Below, piece by piece: positions 37,101-48,594 of a stretch of DNA of 64,000 bases (position 1 is the first letter of the stretch; each line of letters opens with the position of its first letter). Origin of the DNA: Lindgomyces ingoldianus. Its lineage: Eukaryota > Ascomycota > Dothideomycetes > Pleosporales > Lindgomycetaceae. A program made the translations under genes and the position numbers. Below the pieces are notes generated by a model. It was not told the origin of the DNA and ran no database searches. It saw only the letters and a program-made list of their open reading frames with translations. Location of the stretch: NCBI RefSeq assembly GCF_010093535.1, contig NW_022985233.1, forward strand, positions 62,001 through 126,000, given 5' to 3'.

Positions 37101-37140
37101 GAGGGTCGGCACCTGAGGTGGGATGGCTTCCACGATACAT
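34123..37140 (-). CDS. Zn(II)2Cys6 transcription factor with fungal middle-homology region
   Basis: Minus-strand exons are 37140..36143 and 36007..34123, joined across a 135-nt intron (GTGAGT..AATAG), giving 960 aa. Upstream in-frame ATG 37242 would add 34 residues; I prefer 37140, where MYRGSHPTSG starts the P/S-rich region. The N-terminal 300 residues are disordered. The binuclear zinc cluster is unusually internal (about residues 302-332): A-C-L-T-C-R-E-K-K-I-K-C-E-P-G-Y-P-K-C-H-Q-C then A-K-S-Q-R-A-C, i.e. C-x2-C-x6-C-x6-C-x2-C-x6-C. A conserved block (Y-V-Y-E-D-G-T-Y-C-R ... N-P-S-W-G-I-T-K-A-G-K-P-R-K-R) precedes it. The second exon carries the fungal_trans regulatory region (D-L-Y-F-L-H, P-F-L-K-W-V). 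The target genes are unknown. Confidence 0.9.
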
Positions 37141-39624
37141 TGGTCGACAGACCACATGGAGATTTAGGGAATAACACAAGATATAAACTAGGGCACTTTG
37201 GAGATTCAGGCACGGCCCCGACCCTGACTGTGATGCAGGCACGGCATCAGCTCGTAGTCAAACTATCGGGCACATGGAGACAGGCGCAGAAAGCAGAAAA
37301 GTTGGAAAGGTGGCCAGTGGACTGCAGAAGCACGATTGCGTGCGTCTGTAATGGAATACCCGCCGTGAGGTCTTGCAGAGGCTGCAAGGTTCTGGAGAAA
37401 AAGCCAACGGAACTCGCAGTCCGTGCAGGGCTGACGTCTGACTATCCACTACACCTCCGGCTGCTCCTGGACCACAGCCGAAGCAGCAGGGCATGTAGGG
37501 ATGGGTGGAGGGAGGGTCTGGGGGGGTACGAGGGCAGGACTCACAGGTGCTAGGCGGGCTGCTTGATGCGGCGAGGACGGCTCACGAGGCGCAGAGGGAA
37601 CTCTGGGCACACAATGGGAGCTGCTCGCACAGGCAAAGGCGAGGAATAGCAATAAATATGATAATACCGGGTAGCAAAAGGCACAGAGAATGAGAAGGGG
37701 GAGGGCCACGACGGGAATCCGTGCTGCGGCAAAGGAGCAGACGAGGGCTGGCCGGGACAGGGAGTGCTCAGCGCCCGCCGCAGGACGATGTGCCTATCCC
37801 AGCTATCCCAGCGTGAAGAGATGACTGGCACAGGCACCGCCAGGAACATGGTCGTGGAGCTGTTGCTGTTTGAGAGCCGAGCGAGAAGGGCTGACAGCTC
37901 TTGGGAGCGTCGGCTCGTCTGGCGGCGGTAGGGGCAGCACGGGCGGGTGCGGGCAATAATTGGGGGCACGTATTGCCTGCTCGCGGTTCCCTTTCATCAA
38001 CCCGTTGGTAGTCCAGCGCGGCAGAATCAGTGATGAAGAGATGCAGCTGGGCGGCCGCAGCGTAGCGTGTTTGGCCTCCTGCGCGACGTGCAGGCCGCTG
38101 CAGCGACAGGCAGGAATACGGGACTCGTGCGCCTGCTCAGGCATCTGGGCTCAGATGTCGGCCAGCATCCAACAGCGGCCGTTCGGAGGCTGGCCAACCG
38201 CAATCAATCCCGTCGCTGACTGGTGCCGATCATGCAGCGTGGGAGCGACGGTGGGATGCAGCGAACATGTCCATGTTATTGCGGCAAAATCCCGTGAGAG
38301 AATTGCTCCAGCATTTCTCCAGACCGGGCGTCGGGTTCTCCAGCGCCAGCTTGGTGAGCATCCAATGAGCTTCACATAGATTGGGTTTCAAAGTGCGCCG
38401 ACGCTCCAGGACTGCTCGAGCACCCGGCCAGGACTGCGGCGTGGCCTGTCCGCGACAGCCATCGCACCGTTCGGCCCTCTGCTCCTCTTCCCCTCTCGCT
38501 GCACGGCCCGCCGACCATCCCTCGCAGCGCGCTCAGATTCGCTCCGCTGCCCGCTGGAGCAGCAGCGCGACGCCTCTCTCCGGCGGAACAGGACAGAGGC
38601 TGAGCTGTGGCGTGCCCAAGTGCTGCCGGAGAAGAGTGGTGATTCATGAGGGGCGTGCCGTGTCGGGCTCAGCAGCAGGTGGAGAGCAGATTGCAGTCCC
38701 CGCCGTTAAAGCAGCGGCGAATCGGTCGGGACGAGGCCTCGCGGCAGCCGTTTGCGCGCAGTGACGAACACTCCCCGGCTCATCTCATTCCCACGCTCCC
38801 CTGTGTGCTCAACGCCCGCCTCTGGTCTTGCGTGCATGGAGCCATTCTTGGCGTGCTCCAAAAGCACCCCATGCCCCTCTGTCGGTTTCCCAGCCATGCA
38901 GCTCACTACTTTATGCGCATGCTTGGTGATAGCAGGCCTGCTATGGGACGGCGTCCCTCCACTTACGCCTCGCGTCTCGGGTCCTTCGAGACCTGCTTTC
39001 GACATGGCGTACCGTCCCAGAGTTTCGAGGCCAAATGAGCATGCCTACACGAGACTGCTGTTAGCATCCAATGAAGGCTTCCCGTCCGCCACTGTCACCG
39101 CCGGCTCCAGATTCCTTGCAGTAGCGCATCGAAATGCCGTCCATGGCGAAGATTGGGGAGGTGCGTGCCAGCATCCTTTCGTGTCAGTGTCCACTAACCT
39201 CAGAAGCACCTGCGGCCTATTAACTTCAGACCTACTTCTGCAACGCCCATGTCCGAGCGAGTCCGAAAAGTAGGTTCTATTATCGGCCTTGCACAGCAGC
39301 GGCGAGGGCTGCAGTGGAGGGCAAAATTGCGTTTGATGCTGGGGCTGTTTCTGTTCAGTTTCGAGCTCGCAGGACCCGTGGATGATGTGCGAAGTTTGAA
39401 GCTTGAGGTTTGAAGCTTAAAGCTTGTTGCACGTGACAAGCGAATCAATCGGAGGACTTGATTATGTAACTTACACAGCCACGCTAACGCGTCTCAAAAA
39501 TTTAGCGCCTCGAGCATGGCTGACCGGCTTCATTCCCCTTCGCTGCTACCACCTGTTGTTGGCCCATCACCGCCCCAGTTCAGTGCCTAGTTCCTGCTAC
39601 AGTTCTAACAATTGCTATCAGACA
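37141..39624. other. 2.5-kb divergent intergenic region
   Basis: This is the shared upstream DNA of the Zn2Cys6 factor (-) and the WW protein (+). Several overlapping GC-rich frames have no recognisable content and are not called. A duplicated GTTTGAAGCTT element lies at about 39394-39418 and CACGTG at 39430-39435, about 190 bp from the WW gene start. Confidence 0.45.
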
Positions 39625-40446
39625 ATGTCTTCATCCCCCAAGGACACGGCCCGTGCTGTCGACTCGAATTCCTCCCTGCAGAAGCGACGGCGCAGCAGAA
39701 GTGCGACCGACAGTGATGGCCGCAGGCGCAGCCCGCCAGCTCCATCTCCCAAGGAAGCTGACAGGCGCGACGAAGCTCCAAGTGAAGACGCTCCACCTCT
39801 CCCCGACGAGGCTCCGCCAGAGGATGATGGGTGGGAGCCCATCTGGGACGCCAATGCCCAAGCATATTACTTCTTCAACCGTTTTACTCAGGCCAGTCAA
39901 TGGGACAACCCACGCGTTCCGGAAGCATCTGCGAACGGCTATGGCGCCGGCACATCCACATCGAGCGGCTTCGGTGCATATGGATCAAGCAGCTCTGGCG
40001 CGCCAGGTACTTCATCACCACCGAAACGTCGGCATGGCGGATACAATCCCGCGATACATGGTAGCTATGATCCAAATGCCGATTACGCCAAAGAGGCGGA
40101 GCGTGAAGAGGAGGAGGAAGAGGCTGCCGCCGCCGCCGCTGTTGCTGCTGCTGCGGCCGGGCTAGCGAACCCGACTCAGGAGCTCAGTGTTAGTGGTCAC
40201 TTCAATCGCTTTACCGGTCGCTTTCAGGGTGCCGCGCAAAATCCAGAGCGGCATAACGACGAAAACAAGAGCCACCGCCAGCTGAGCGCATTCTTTGATG
40301 TCGATGCGGCTGCCAATGCCCATGATGGCCGTAGTCTGAAAGCAGAGCGCCAAAACAAGAAGCTCTCGAAGCAGGAGGTCAAGGCTTTCCGCGAGAAGCG
40401 ACGCGAGAAGAAGGAAGAAAAGCGCCGGGCGTGGTTGAGGGACTGA
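39625..40446 (+). CDS. WW-domain protein, probable splicing-associated
   Basis: A single-exon 273-aa protein. The start is the ATG at 39625 (MSSSPKDT); upstream codons in the frame lack conserved character. The N-terminus is R/S-rich (KRRRSRSATDSDGRRRS). One WW domain spans about residues 69-97, with both signature tryptophans (G-W-E-P-I-W ... Y-Y-F-F-N ... S-Q-W-D-N-P). Downstream are a G-Y-N-P-A-I-H-G-S-Y-D-P-N-A-D-Y segment, an E-rich then A-rich run (about residues 155-178), G-H-F-N-R-F-T-G-R-F-Q and a C-terminal basic coiled region rich in K/R/E. A nuclear role in pre-mRNA processing through proline-rich partners is likely from architecture, but this is inference. Confidence 0.8.
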   Translation: MSSSPKDTARAVDSNSSLQKRRRSRSATDSDGRRRSPPAPSPKEADRRDEAPSEDAPPLPDEAPPEDDGWEPIWDANAQAYYFFNRFTQASQWDNPRVPEASANGYGAGTSTSSGFGAYGSSSSGAPGTSSPPKRRHGGYNPAIHGSYDPNADYAKEAEREEEEEEAAAAAAVAAAAAGLANPTQELSVSGHFNRFTGRFQGAAQNPERHNDENKSHRQLSAFFDVDAAANAHDGRSLKAERQNKKLSKQEVKAFREKRREKKEEKRRAWLRD

Positions 40447-40939
40447 GTGTCCCCTTGGTAAGCACGTTGCAAAGTAATTAACATGTAACATTTATATGAC
40501 GACTAATGCACGACCTACAGGAAGAGGCGTCAAAACTGGCGTATTGTTGAAGCGGGGTTTCGCAAGACGAGGATCATCGCCAAAGGATCATGTATGCTGT
40601 CTTTGATATCCATTTTACAATGTCCGATGGCCTATCAGGAGATCTGCCCGGAGATTTTCTGCCTGGAGATTTTCTGCCTAGTCCCAATCGACAAGGAGGG
40701 TACACTATCTTTCTGTTTCTCCGTGCACGGATATAGAATCTTCGGTGCATCATGTCCTCTGTCTGCCACGTGGCCATGGGTGCCGTCATCCAGGGTGTCA
40801 ATTGTTGCTCCTTTAATCTGACGGCTGGCTCATCTGAAGTTCCTTACGGGACAGTAACACGAGGAGTGTCAGCAAATATAGCTTAATATCGGTCGTCCCT
40901 CTTTCGTTCATCAAGCCTGCGAGCACCCGTCGCTGGTGT
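40447..40939. other. Intergenic region between convergent genes
   Basis: 0.5 kb of 3' flanks. A direct repeat (GGAGATTTTCTGCCT twice, about 40650-40680) is present. No gene. Confidence 0.5.
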
Positions 40940-41608
40940 TCATCCCTTCCTTTTGCCTTCTTCGACGCCGGCTGCTCTTTGCTCGTCCGTGCTGTTGGGA
41001 TTGCTATTGTCCGCCTCGTGTTCCACATCCATGCCGTCGTCCGCATCGGAGTCCCCAGAAGCAGCTCCCGCTTGTCCAATCGCTTTCTCCAATCCTTCTA
41101 CGGCCCCAAGCAACCACTCCACCACCTCCTTCTTGTCGTTTATCTCAGCCTCGAACACTGCATCGTGCCCTACCCTATTGATGATGGTGACGTCGGCCCC
41201 CCGTTGAATCAGCAGCTTAACGCTTTCCAGATGCCCGTTAAGCGCCGCCCAGTGGAGAGCTGTATTCCCCGCATCATTCACCGCATTGATAAGACTGGGT
41301 GCAGATGTCGTAACCTTGTCGACGTTGTAAGAAAGTAAAAGCTTGATAACATCTACGATCTTCATTTAGCTCTCATTCAGCCACCGCACAGATGATATAA
41401 CAGTACCTATATGTCCGTTCGCTGCAGCATAATGCAGGGCGCTATTCTTCGAGTACAGATCAAGCGCTGCGGCTGCTATTTCAGCTTTCGGCTGCTTTGT
41501 CTTGGTGGAGAGTTCCGCAAGGAAGGAGTCAAGCTCCGAGGTCTCATTTACGCGGGCAAGGTACAGGATGTCGTCAATCGAATCTTCGTCTAATGCAACC
41601 TGAGACAT
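40940..41608 (-). CDS. YAR1: Ankyrin-repeat protein, Yar1-like ribosome assembly chaperone
   Basis: Minus-strand exons are 41608..41407 and 41352..40940, with a 54-nt intron whose CGTAG acceptor gives the conserved N-G-H-I-D-V-I-K-L-L-L junction. Two other AG positions nearby break the frame. The product is 204 aa, close to the 200 aa of yeast Yar1. Two clear ankyrin repeats are visible: N-S-A-L-H-Y-A-A-A-N-G-H and N-T-A-L-H-W-A-A-L-N-G-H, with a third partial unit (R-G-A-D-V-T). A leading helix (I-D-D-I-L-Y-L-A-R) precedes them and an acidic D/E/G tail follows, as in Yar1. Known role: keeps Rps3 soluble and delivers it to pre-40S particles. The longer upstream frame to 41869 is not used. Confidence 0.85.
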
Positions 41609-44600
41609 AGTGGGCTTAGGGTCCCTTTGGGGTCCCTTTGCACTTTGGGAGGTGGCTTTTCGCAAAGGAGAGACCTGCGTAAATTTTTTGGTGGGGGATG
41701 AATTACGTAGGTGCAGGCCGACACCGCTAGTCCAGAAGCGGGATACGGCCGGTTTGACCTCGTGCATCTCCAGACTTCGATGACCCTGCCTTTCAGTCTC
41801 CCAAGAGCAATCTACACAAATTGTGCGTCGGAATACTGCAATCGGCCCTACTAACCAAGTTTCATTCATTCCTTATCATGATCTGATTTCATTCAATTTG
41901 TCAGGCATCCTTGTACTTCCCTCAGCAGCGGGCACAGTCCAGCCACCGATACAGCTCAATCTACTTCGGCGCTTCCATATACTAGGGTCCCGAATAACAG
42001 TCTAAAGCCACTTTCTACGTTAATCATTACTCTTTTGGTGTATTGCTACTCAATTGACACTTCTTATCAAAGCTTTGGCTCGCCAACTCACGCCACATTT
42101 TCGTACAGCCTTCTAAAAGCTTTCATCAATTCCCCACAGCTACAATCAAAGATCTAACCCAAAGATTCTCTCACCGCGAGGTTTCCTTCGCCGTGGCATG
42201 GACTAGATCTTACGTTATTGCCTCATAAAGCGGATCCCCGCGGCTTTCAGATTGGTTTCTCACTTCTATCGGATGTAAACAATCAGCCCACTTTGGGCTT
42301 TCTTCGGTTCGCCAAACCCAGTCGTAGTCTATATGAGCCGTAATCGCCCGGCCCATGGACCTGGTTGCTTCTACGCGATCTCCGATCATGTCTGCTACGG
42401 CACAAGTATTGCCTTGCAACTATCAAAGCCGACTTTTCATCGCTCTATCTCGGCAAAGTCTTTTTGTTTGGACAGATGGTTCCGCCGAGGCCACCTCATA
42501 TCGCAGCAAGAGTGCCAAGGCCATCTCCATAGGTGATCAAGGTTTGTTGAGGATGTATTAGGTATGTCGTAAATGGGATCTAGACATGTAAGCAATGTAC
42601 GACGAGTTCACTCGCCAATTTGGGACAAGGAGGATTCATACCGACCGGATGAAAGCCGAACCAAACTTCACCAAAAGCCCAACCGCAGTTACCATACTTG
42701 ATCCCTCATCTTAAGCCGCGACATCTGACCGAATATCATGCAGGTACGGAGTCGTAGCCGAGTTGGTTCGGCATTCCTAAAGGTCCCAATGGGCATCTGA
42801 TGTCTATCTGTCGTTCCTCTTTTCCGAATCCTGAAGCAAGCATCAGGCAACAGTTGATCTAGCTGCAGCTCAAAATAGCTGAACTACGTGGGGCGATTTA
42901 TTGCTCGCTCTTTTCCAGATCAGACTCGTTCGAGCTTTCATATATTACCACAGGCCACTTGTTTCACCCTCAGCTCATTCCTTCTCATTGTATATAATAA
43001 CTTCCTCAACAATTGTCGCTCGACATATCCTAAATCTTGGCGAGAGGTTGCACGGAAGACTCTGCCGAACTCGCCTGTGACAGACTAGACCGAATGTCAT
43101 ATGATTAGTAGGGCCGACATGCACGACATGGCGTGTTAAACCCGAACAAATATCGCCGACGCATATCCCGCCCCCCCTGACCTTGCTTTCTGCGCGTTTC
43201 CACTGGAGGGACTCTAGCTCAGTGCTTCTTTCTAGATTTAGCACTAGTCACCCATGATGCTGCTATCCAGCTGGCACAGCGATATTTTATTACTGCACAA
43301 GGACGACACGCCATAATGGGTTTGAATCAATTCCGTCAACTATTGATTCTGGCACATATTCCAGGTTGGATAGTCGTATCCAAGGTAGGAATTCTACCGG
43401 ACATCAGCAAGCTCAGCCTCTTCCAGACGGACGCGAACAGTCCACTACAAACAGCCTGATGGGAGCAGCATTTCCATCACTCCACTTCACAGGAGCTCCA
43501 GCGCCATTCCGTTAACTTTCAATTAGTTTTAGTGAGACTATGACCCTTTCCTTCATCCGTTTGGACGGGCCCTACTTTACACCCGGTGATCTCCGACCTC
43601 ACAAGACCCTCAATTTTTTCAGAGTTCTATTACTTACATATTCTCTTCACACATTTTTTGGCCAATGCTCTCTGATATATGCTGTCTTGGTGGTGTCAGT
43701 AGAGCACTGTATACAATTCATCTCCGGAGTAGCTTCCTACTTCTTGTCTAACTTTCTTAGAATATCGCAATTGCCCAAATGCGCACAAACTACTCTCCAG
43801 TCTCCTTCCTGTCGACCGATTATAACTCTAAAACATATAGTCTACTAGCCAGTGGAGTGGCGTTAGCTCCATCCTGGCTCTTCCGTTTTAAGTCGTGTGC
43901 CGAAAAGTTGCATCGCCGATAGAAGCCCATAGCCGATCAACCATGGTATGTATTCGAAAGGGTTGTGTTGGTAAATAACTCTCCCTAAACGGTTCCGAAA
44001 TGCGAGTGACATGTTTATTTGTACTAGTACTGTACTTACCGTCTACTTACCTCTTGTTCTACAATTAATGGGCAATTAAAAATCGTTTCTATAACGTCGA
44101 GTCTTCTCTTTGATAATTTCCTACATCCTTAATGCATATATCATAACCTGAGAACAGTATTATGCTCTTTTAAGTGTTTAGAAATGAATTACTGTTTTAA
44201 CTGACTCTTTCACCTGTTTTCTCAAAAGGGGTTCTCTAGCACCTGCTTTACCTTGCTACACGCTTGGAAGGCTGCAAGAGATTCCAACGTGTTCCAGATC
44301 TACGCGTAGCTGGCATAGGCTTTGCGGTTTACCTTACGACCTGTTACCAAGCCAAAAGGTTAAGTGAACGGGAGCTAGAAATTTGGTTTCGCTATGCTGT
44401 GCACGTTGGATTTGAGCTTATATGTTGCATAGGTAAGAAACAACTTGATGAGTGCGTTGAAGCCTAGACAGATTGGTTTGGCATAGGTATCTTAAATGCG
44501 ACTAGCTGTGATGAGCAAGAACGAAATGTCCCATACTTCAAGATGTTTCATAAGGATGGATGGACTTTATTCTAAACAGGGGGAGATATTGTTACTTATT

Positions 44601-44887
44601 GTGTTACTTATGTATCTGACGAATCAAAAAGATCTATTGTAAGATAGCAAACTCTTTTTTCTTGACCCACTCCTTGGTTCGAGCAATGGCTTCGTATACC
44701 CAACCCCTGGTAATATTCTATTGTAGATGCTGTCACAATATGCTGTGTCGTTCACGCCTTAACATCCCCCTAAATCCCAATCCCATTCTAGGAGTTCATT
44801 ACCACTATCACCATACCCAAACCAAGCAATCGTACACATATCCATTCCCTAACTATATCAACCACCCCTTCATCTCATACATCACTC
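41609..44887. other. 3.3-kb AT-rich gene-free region
   Basis: No conserved motif was found in either strand. Short frames such as 43540-43848 (+) and 44264-44467 (+) have no recognisable domain. The sequence becomes clearly AT-richer and stop-rich from about 42600, suggesting relic or RIP-affected DNA. That impression was not measured. The 150 bp before 44887 are the 3' flank of the P450 gene. Confidence 0.4.
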
Positions 44888-46519
44888 TCACTCATACCTC
44901 AACACCCACCTCACACCTTCCATCCCTTGCCTCCTCTTCACCCTAACATGAAGCTGCCTAGTAGGCTTCAACGTCCCGACCGGAATCGCCTTCGCATCAA
45001 CTGGCGGATCAAACGCCACCCTCTCCTGTCCCTCGGGCGGCTCGAAATCAAATGCCATAGCCATAACAGCTGCTAGCGATGCAATCTCCATTTGCGCGAA
45101 ATAGCGTCCGGGGCAGAGATGCAAGCCGCCGCCAAACGCGCGGAAGGCTGCAGGATTGACGGCGTCGTCTTTGGAACTAGAGCTGGGGTTGGGAATGGCG
45201 CCGGAGGGCGATGACCTCGTGCCAGAGGGCGTGTGGAGGAAGCGGTGGGGGTTGAAGGAAGTAGCGTCGGGACCCCAGGTTGAAGTGGAGGTGTGAAGGA
45301 CGCCGCCTGCAATTTGTACGACGGAGCCGGCGCGGAGTAGGTATGTGTCCGCGATGATGGTGTCGGCGGTTACGAAGCGGGGGGTTAGCATTGGAGAAGT
45401 CATGCGGAGGGTTTCTCGCATGACGGAATTAAGGAGGGGGCAGGAGTTTTTGAGACAGGTGTAGGATATCGTGTCTGGGGATACGAGGGCGTTGGATTCG
45501 ACTTCCTGTCTGATTTCAGCAAGAAGGTCCGGCCGGCTGAAGATATTGTTGAGAACCCAGAAGGTGGTGATGCTGGCGTTGGAGTTGAATCCGAACGCTA
45601 TGCCCATTTCCAGCCGCGCCTTTTCCGACGTGGAAATTCCGAAGGTGTCGTGCAGTTTGTTGCGCTCTTGGAGGAGGCAGTAAGCTTGATTTATCCGCCC
45701 CTTTTCGATGTAGTCGACGAAGCCCGCAACGCAGTTCTCCAGACCTTGATATGCTTCTCGACAGGTGAGGTTTGGCAGAAGGCCGAGCAGGAAGGTCGGC
45801 ATTCCAGCATCCCATTTCCAGAAGTCCTCGATCAATTGCGGATTCAGAGCAAATGGATTCTCTGGCCCATAGAAAGTCTTCATAGCTGAAGCCGTCACTG
45901 TTCGCGTTACCCACCTGAACAACTCAATTGTCGATCCATCAGAGATAGCATTCACAGCATCGCTGAACAGATGCAATTGCACGGCACTGATGCCGCCAAT
46001 TCTGCCTGCATTCAACGGCGGATTGATGATTTCATGTGACGTGTCCAACATGGGTTTCCGGTTTTCTAGCTTCGCTTTCGCGTCCCTGATGATCTCCTTT
46101 GTGGCGTTGCTTGCCCCAACCATGCGGGGCGTCATTTCGACAACGATGGGGTCGAAGCTGAGGGTTGCGGGCGAGCGCATGATGTGCTGAGCCATGCTGG
46201 GAGAGAGGACAACATAGGTGCGACTGTTGAGTATGGGGAGTGTGACAATTGGGCTCTTGGTTTGCGCACTAGGCATTATGGTGAGTCGCGGCTACTACTT
46301 CTAGGCATTTGGTATGAAGGTGTGATCAACTTACCTGATCTTTTCAAAGTAGCTCGCGCCATCGCGCATTAAGCCAATGATATGTCCAATGAGGGGTATC
46401 TTGGGCTGGATGACAGGAGGTTCTCGCGGATCAAGCTTCACACGAAAGAAATTGACGAGGAAGGCAGCAGAGAGTAAACCCAGCACGAGAGCCGCTACAA
46501 TTGCCTCCGCCGTCGCCAT
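44888..46519 (-). CDS. Cytochrome P450 monooxygenase (CYP7/CYP8-like group)
   Basis: Minus-strand exons are 46519..46335 and 46268..44888 (66-nt intron, GTAAGT..CCTAG), giving 521 aa. An N-terminal membrane anchor (A-I-V-A-A-L-V-L-G-L-L-S-A-A-F-L-V) is followed by P-P-V-I-Q-P-K-I-P-L-I-G-H. The I-helix is diverged: N-S-N-A-S-I-T-T-F-W lacks the usual A-G-x-D/E-T, as in the prostacyclin-synthase/7-alpha-hydroxylase-like group. The K-helix E-T-L-R (M-R-E-T-L-R-M) and the heme loop F-G-G-G-L-H-L-C-P-G-R, with axial Cys at about 447, are intact. An S/G-rich insertion precedes the heme loop. The substrate is unknown. It is divergent from the Aim6-like gene with 567 bp between start codons, and no biosynthetic core gene is nearby. 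Confidence 0.9.
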
Positions 46520-47086
46520 GGTAGTAGATGCTGTTGTGACACAGACTGTTTACAACATGCCGACAGGGACGATCGCCTTTAAACCTTGGGAGAGGCTGGT
46601 CGCTTCGACGCTTAGTCGTGATTGGAATTGGCATGGTGTTGGTGCGGCAAGCCGCTATCAACGCTAAGTGGCTCTATCCCACTCCACTTCTCAAGAAAAA
46701 TGAATAACAAAAACCACAGATCCTTCTAAACGAGCCGGCACGTGCAAGGCAAGACAGAAACCCGAGCCATTGCGCGGAGGAGGTTGTGGTGTTGATACCG
46801 GGGCCACTTTCGTTTGCGTAACCCCCCGGATTCCCGGCTGTGAAATCAAGCTTCGATGTCAAGGGGCGTGCCATCGATGATTGGTCCGGGTGGCACCTGG
46901 TTGGATCCCGTTCCTGACTGCATTTCTTCATCTCCACCTGCACCCAAGACGGTATATAAAGACCTTCAATGCCATCAGTGTCTCAGCCAACTGGACATCT
47001 ATGACCATACAACTATTCGTTCTCCTCGTCGTTCACTATAGCCACTATCCGCCTCCATCCGACCCTCTTCCCGCATTCCTCACGCC
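46520..47086. promoter_or_regulatory. Divergent promoter of P450 and Aim6-like gene
   Basis: A 567-bp spacer between two start codons. A good TATA box (TATATAAA, 46953-46960) lies about 127 bp upstream of the Aim6-like ATG on the plus strand. Confidence 0.5.
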
Positions 47087-48296
47087 ATGCACCTTGTATT
47101 AACGCTCTCTTTCATACTGTCCGGGTCAGGAACAATAGCGTCTTCAATCCCAGATGTTTCCGGCACGCTGCAAAACATTTTAAAGAACACAGACAACTCT
47201 AACAAATACACGTATCCCACCGATCTCACGCGCGGAATTATTCCAGTATGACTATGTCAGTCATGCGCTGAACTGCTGAAAACTCATTAAGAGCTAGAAA
47301 CCATTTCACAGTCATAATGACTATTGGAGAGATGTCCCCTTCTATTCGGGACTGAGCTATGGCGCTATAAGCACGGAGGCGGATGTTTGGTTGATTAATG
47401 GGACGCTATATGTATGTTGGGGGTTTGACAACTGTTGCCAAAATATGCCAACTTTTCCCTTGTATCATCGAAACCGAATCGTTTTTGTTGACTATACTAT
47501 TTCCTTCTCATTAGATTTTGTCTCGCACCCATCATTAAGTTCTCTTCTCTGTGCTTTTTTACAAATGTCCAATTTCCTGATCCGGCCCCATCCGCCGCCT
47601 TTCACATTCCCTGACAACCTCCAGGTCGGTCACGAACTCGGCGCCCTAACCACAGAGCGCACCCTCGAATCCCTTTATATCAACCCAATCCTAGACACGC
47701 TCCACCGACAAAACCCAGTCACTAAATTTTCGCCCTCTCCAACCCGGAACGGTGTATTCGATGCCGACAGTGGACAAACCCTTTACCTCTTCATCGACCT
47801 CAAAACCTCCGGCTCCGAAACCTGGCCCGCAGTCCTTAAAGCCCTCGCCCCTTTAAGCTCCGCAAACTACCTTTCAACCTACGATGGCACAGCCTTCAAA
47901 CCCGGACCCGTCACCATTATCGGAACAGGCAACACCCCGCTCTCCGCCATCCAATCTGCCATCCCTCGCTCCGCATTCTACGACGCTCCACTCCCTCTTC
48001 TCTCCTCCACATTCTCTAATATCACAGCTTTCGACTCCCCAATCGCAAGCACCGACTTCGCTGTCCAGTTCGGGAAAGTCGTAAACCAAGAGTTCAACGC
48101 TACCCAACTCGACGTCCTGCGCTCGCAAGTCAAAACCGCGCACGATAAGGGAATCAAGGTGCGGTATTGGGATCAACCGGGGTGGCCGGTGGGGACGCGA
48201 AATGCGGTTTGGAGGACGTTGATTGATGAGGGGGTTGATATTTTGAATGTGGATGATTTGAAAGGATGTGCGGAGTTTTGGGAAGCGAGGGGTTGA
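47087..48296 (+). CDS. AIM6: Aim6-like PLC-type phosphodiesterase (secreted or lumenal)
   Basis: Exons are 47087..47245, 47298..47411 and 47625..48296, giving 314 aa. The N-terminus resembles a signal peptide (MHLVLTLSFILSGSGTIAS). The PLC-like phosphodiesterase signatures are H-S-H-N-D-Y-W-R-D-V-P-F, E-A/T-D-V-W-L-I-N-G-T-L-Y-V-G-H-E at the exon 2/3 junction, and a C-terminal T-L-I-D-E-G-V-D-I-L-N-V-D-D strand. These give the HxxND and E-x-D...GHE acid-base elements of the fold. Yeast Aim6 affects mitochondrial inheritance; its substrate is unknown. Intron 2 (213 nt, GTATGT..CTCCAG) is open and a multiple of three, so an unspliced transcript would still code. Confidence 0.85.
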
Positions 48297-48594
48297 CTAG
48301 CTAGTGAGGGTGATGGTGATGCTTCGCCCTCCACCGTTCTAGGGCATTTGTTGGGGAGTTTTGGACACTGCGTGAATACTGATTTTGGCATTTTGGGTTC
48401 GGAATCTGGGACGAGTATGAGTGTTTTTCAAAGTGTGGAATTTGGATCTTGGCAATGGAATGGTTGGAGATGAGTTTTGAGGAATGTGAATAACGGACCA
48501 TAAAACATACTATACTATATATGCTATACAAATCTCCCCAGCATAATGTACACTAAACATACACAACAAAAACCAATACATCAATATCTTCACC

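Noticed and set aside
37141..37242. 34-residue extension of the Zn2Cys6 factor from ATG 37242
   Set aside because: It is hydrophobic and Cys-containing, unlike the disordered region that follows. It is kept only as an alternative start.
39424..39624. N-terminal extension of the WW-domain protein
   Set aside because: The in-frame upstream stretch has no conserved character and would put an R/S-rich start in the middle. The ATG at 39625 is preferred.
42750..42830. tRNA-like start (GTCGTAGCCGAGTTGGTTCG)
   Set aside because: It resembles a tRNA acceptor and D-arm, but no anticodon arm or T-arm (GTTCGANNC) follows at the right distance.
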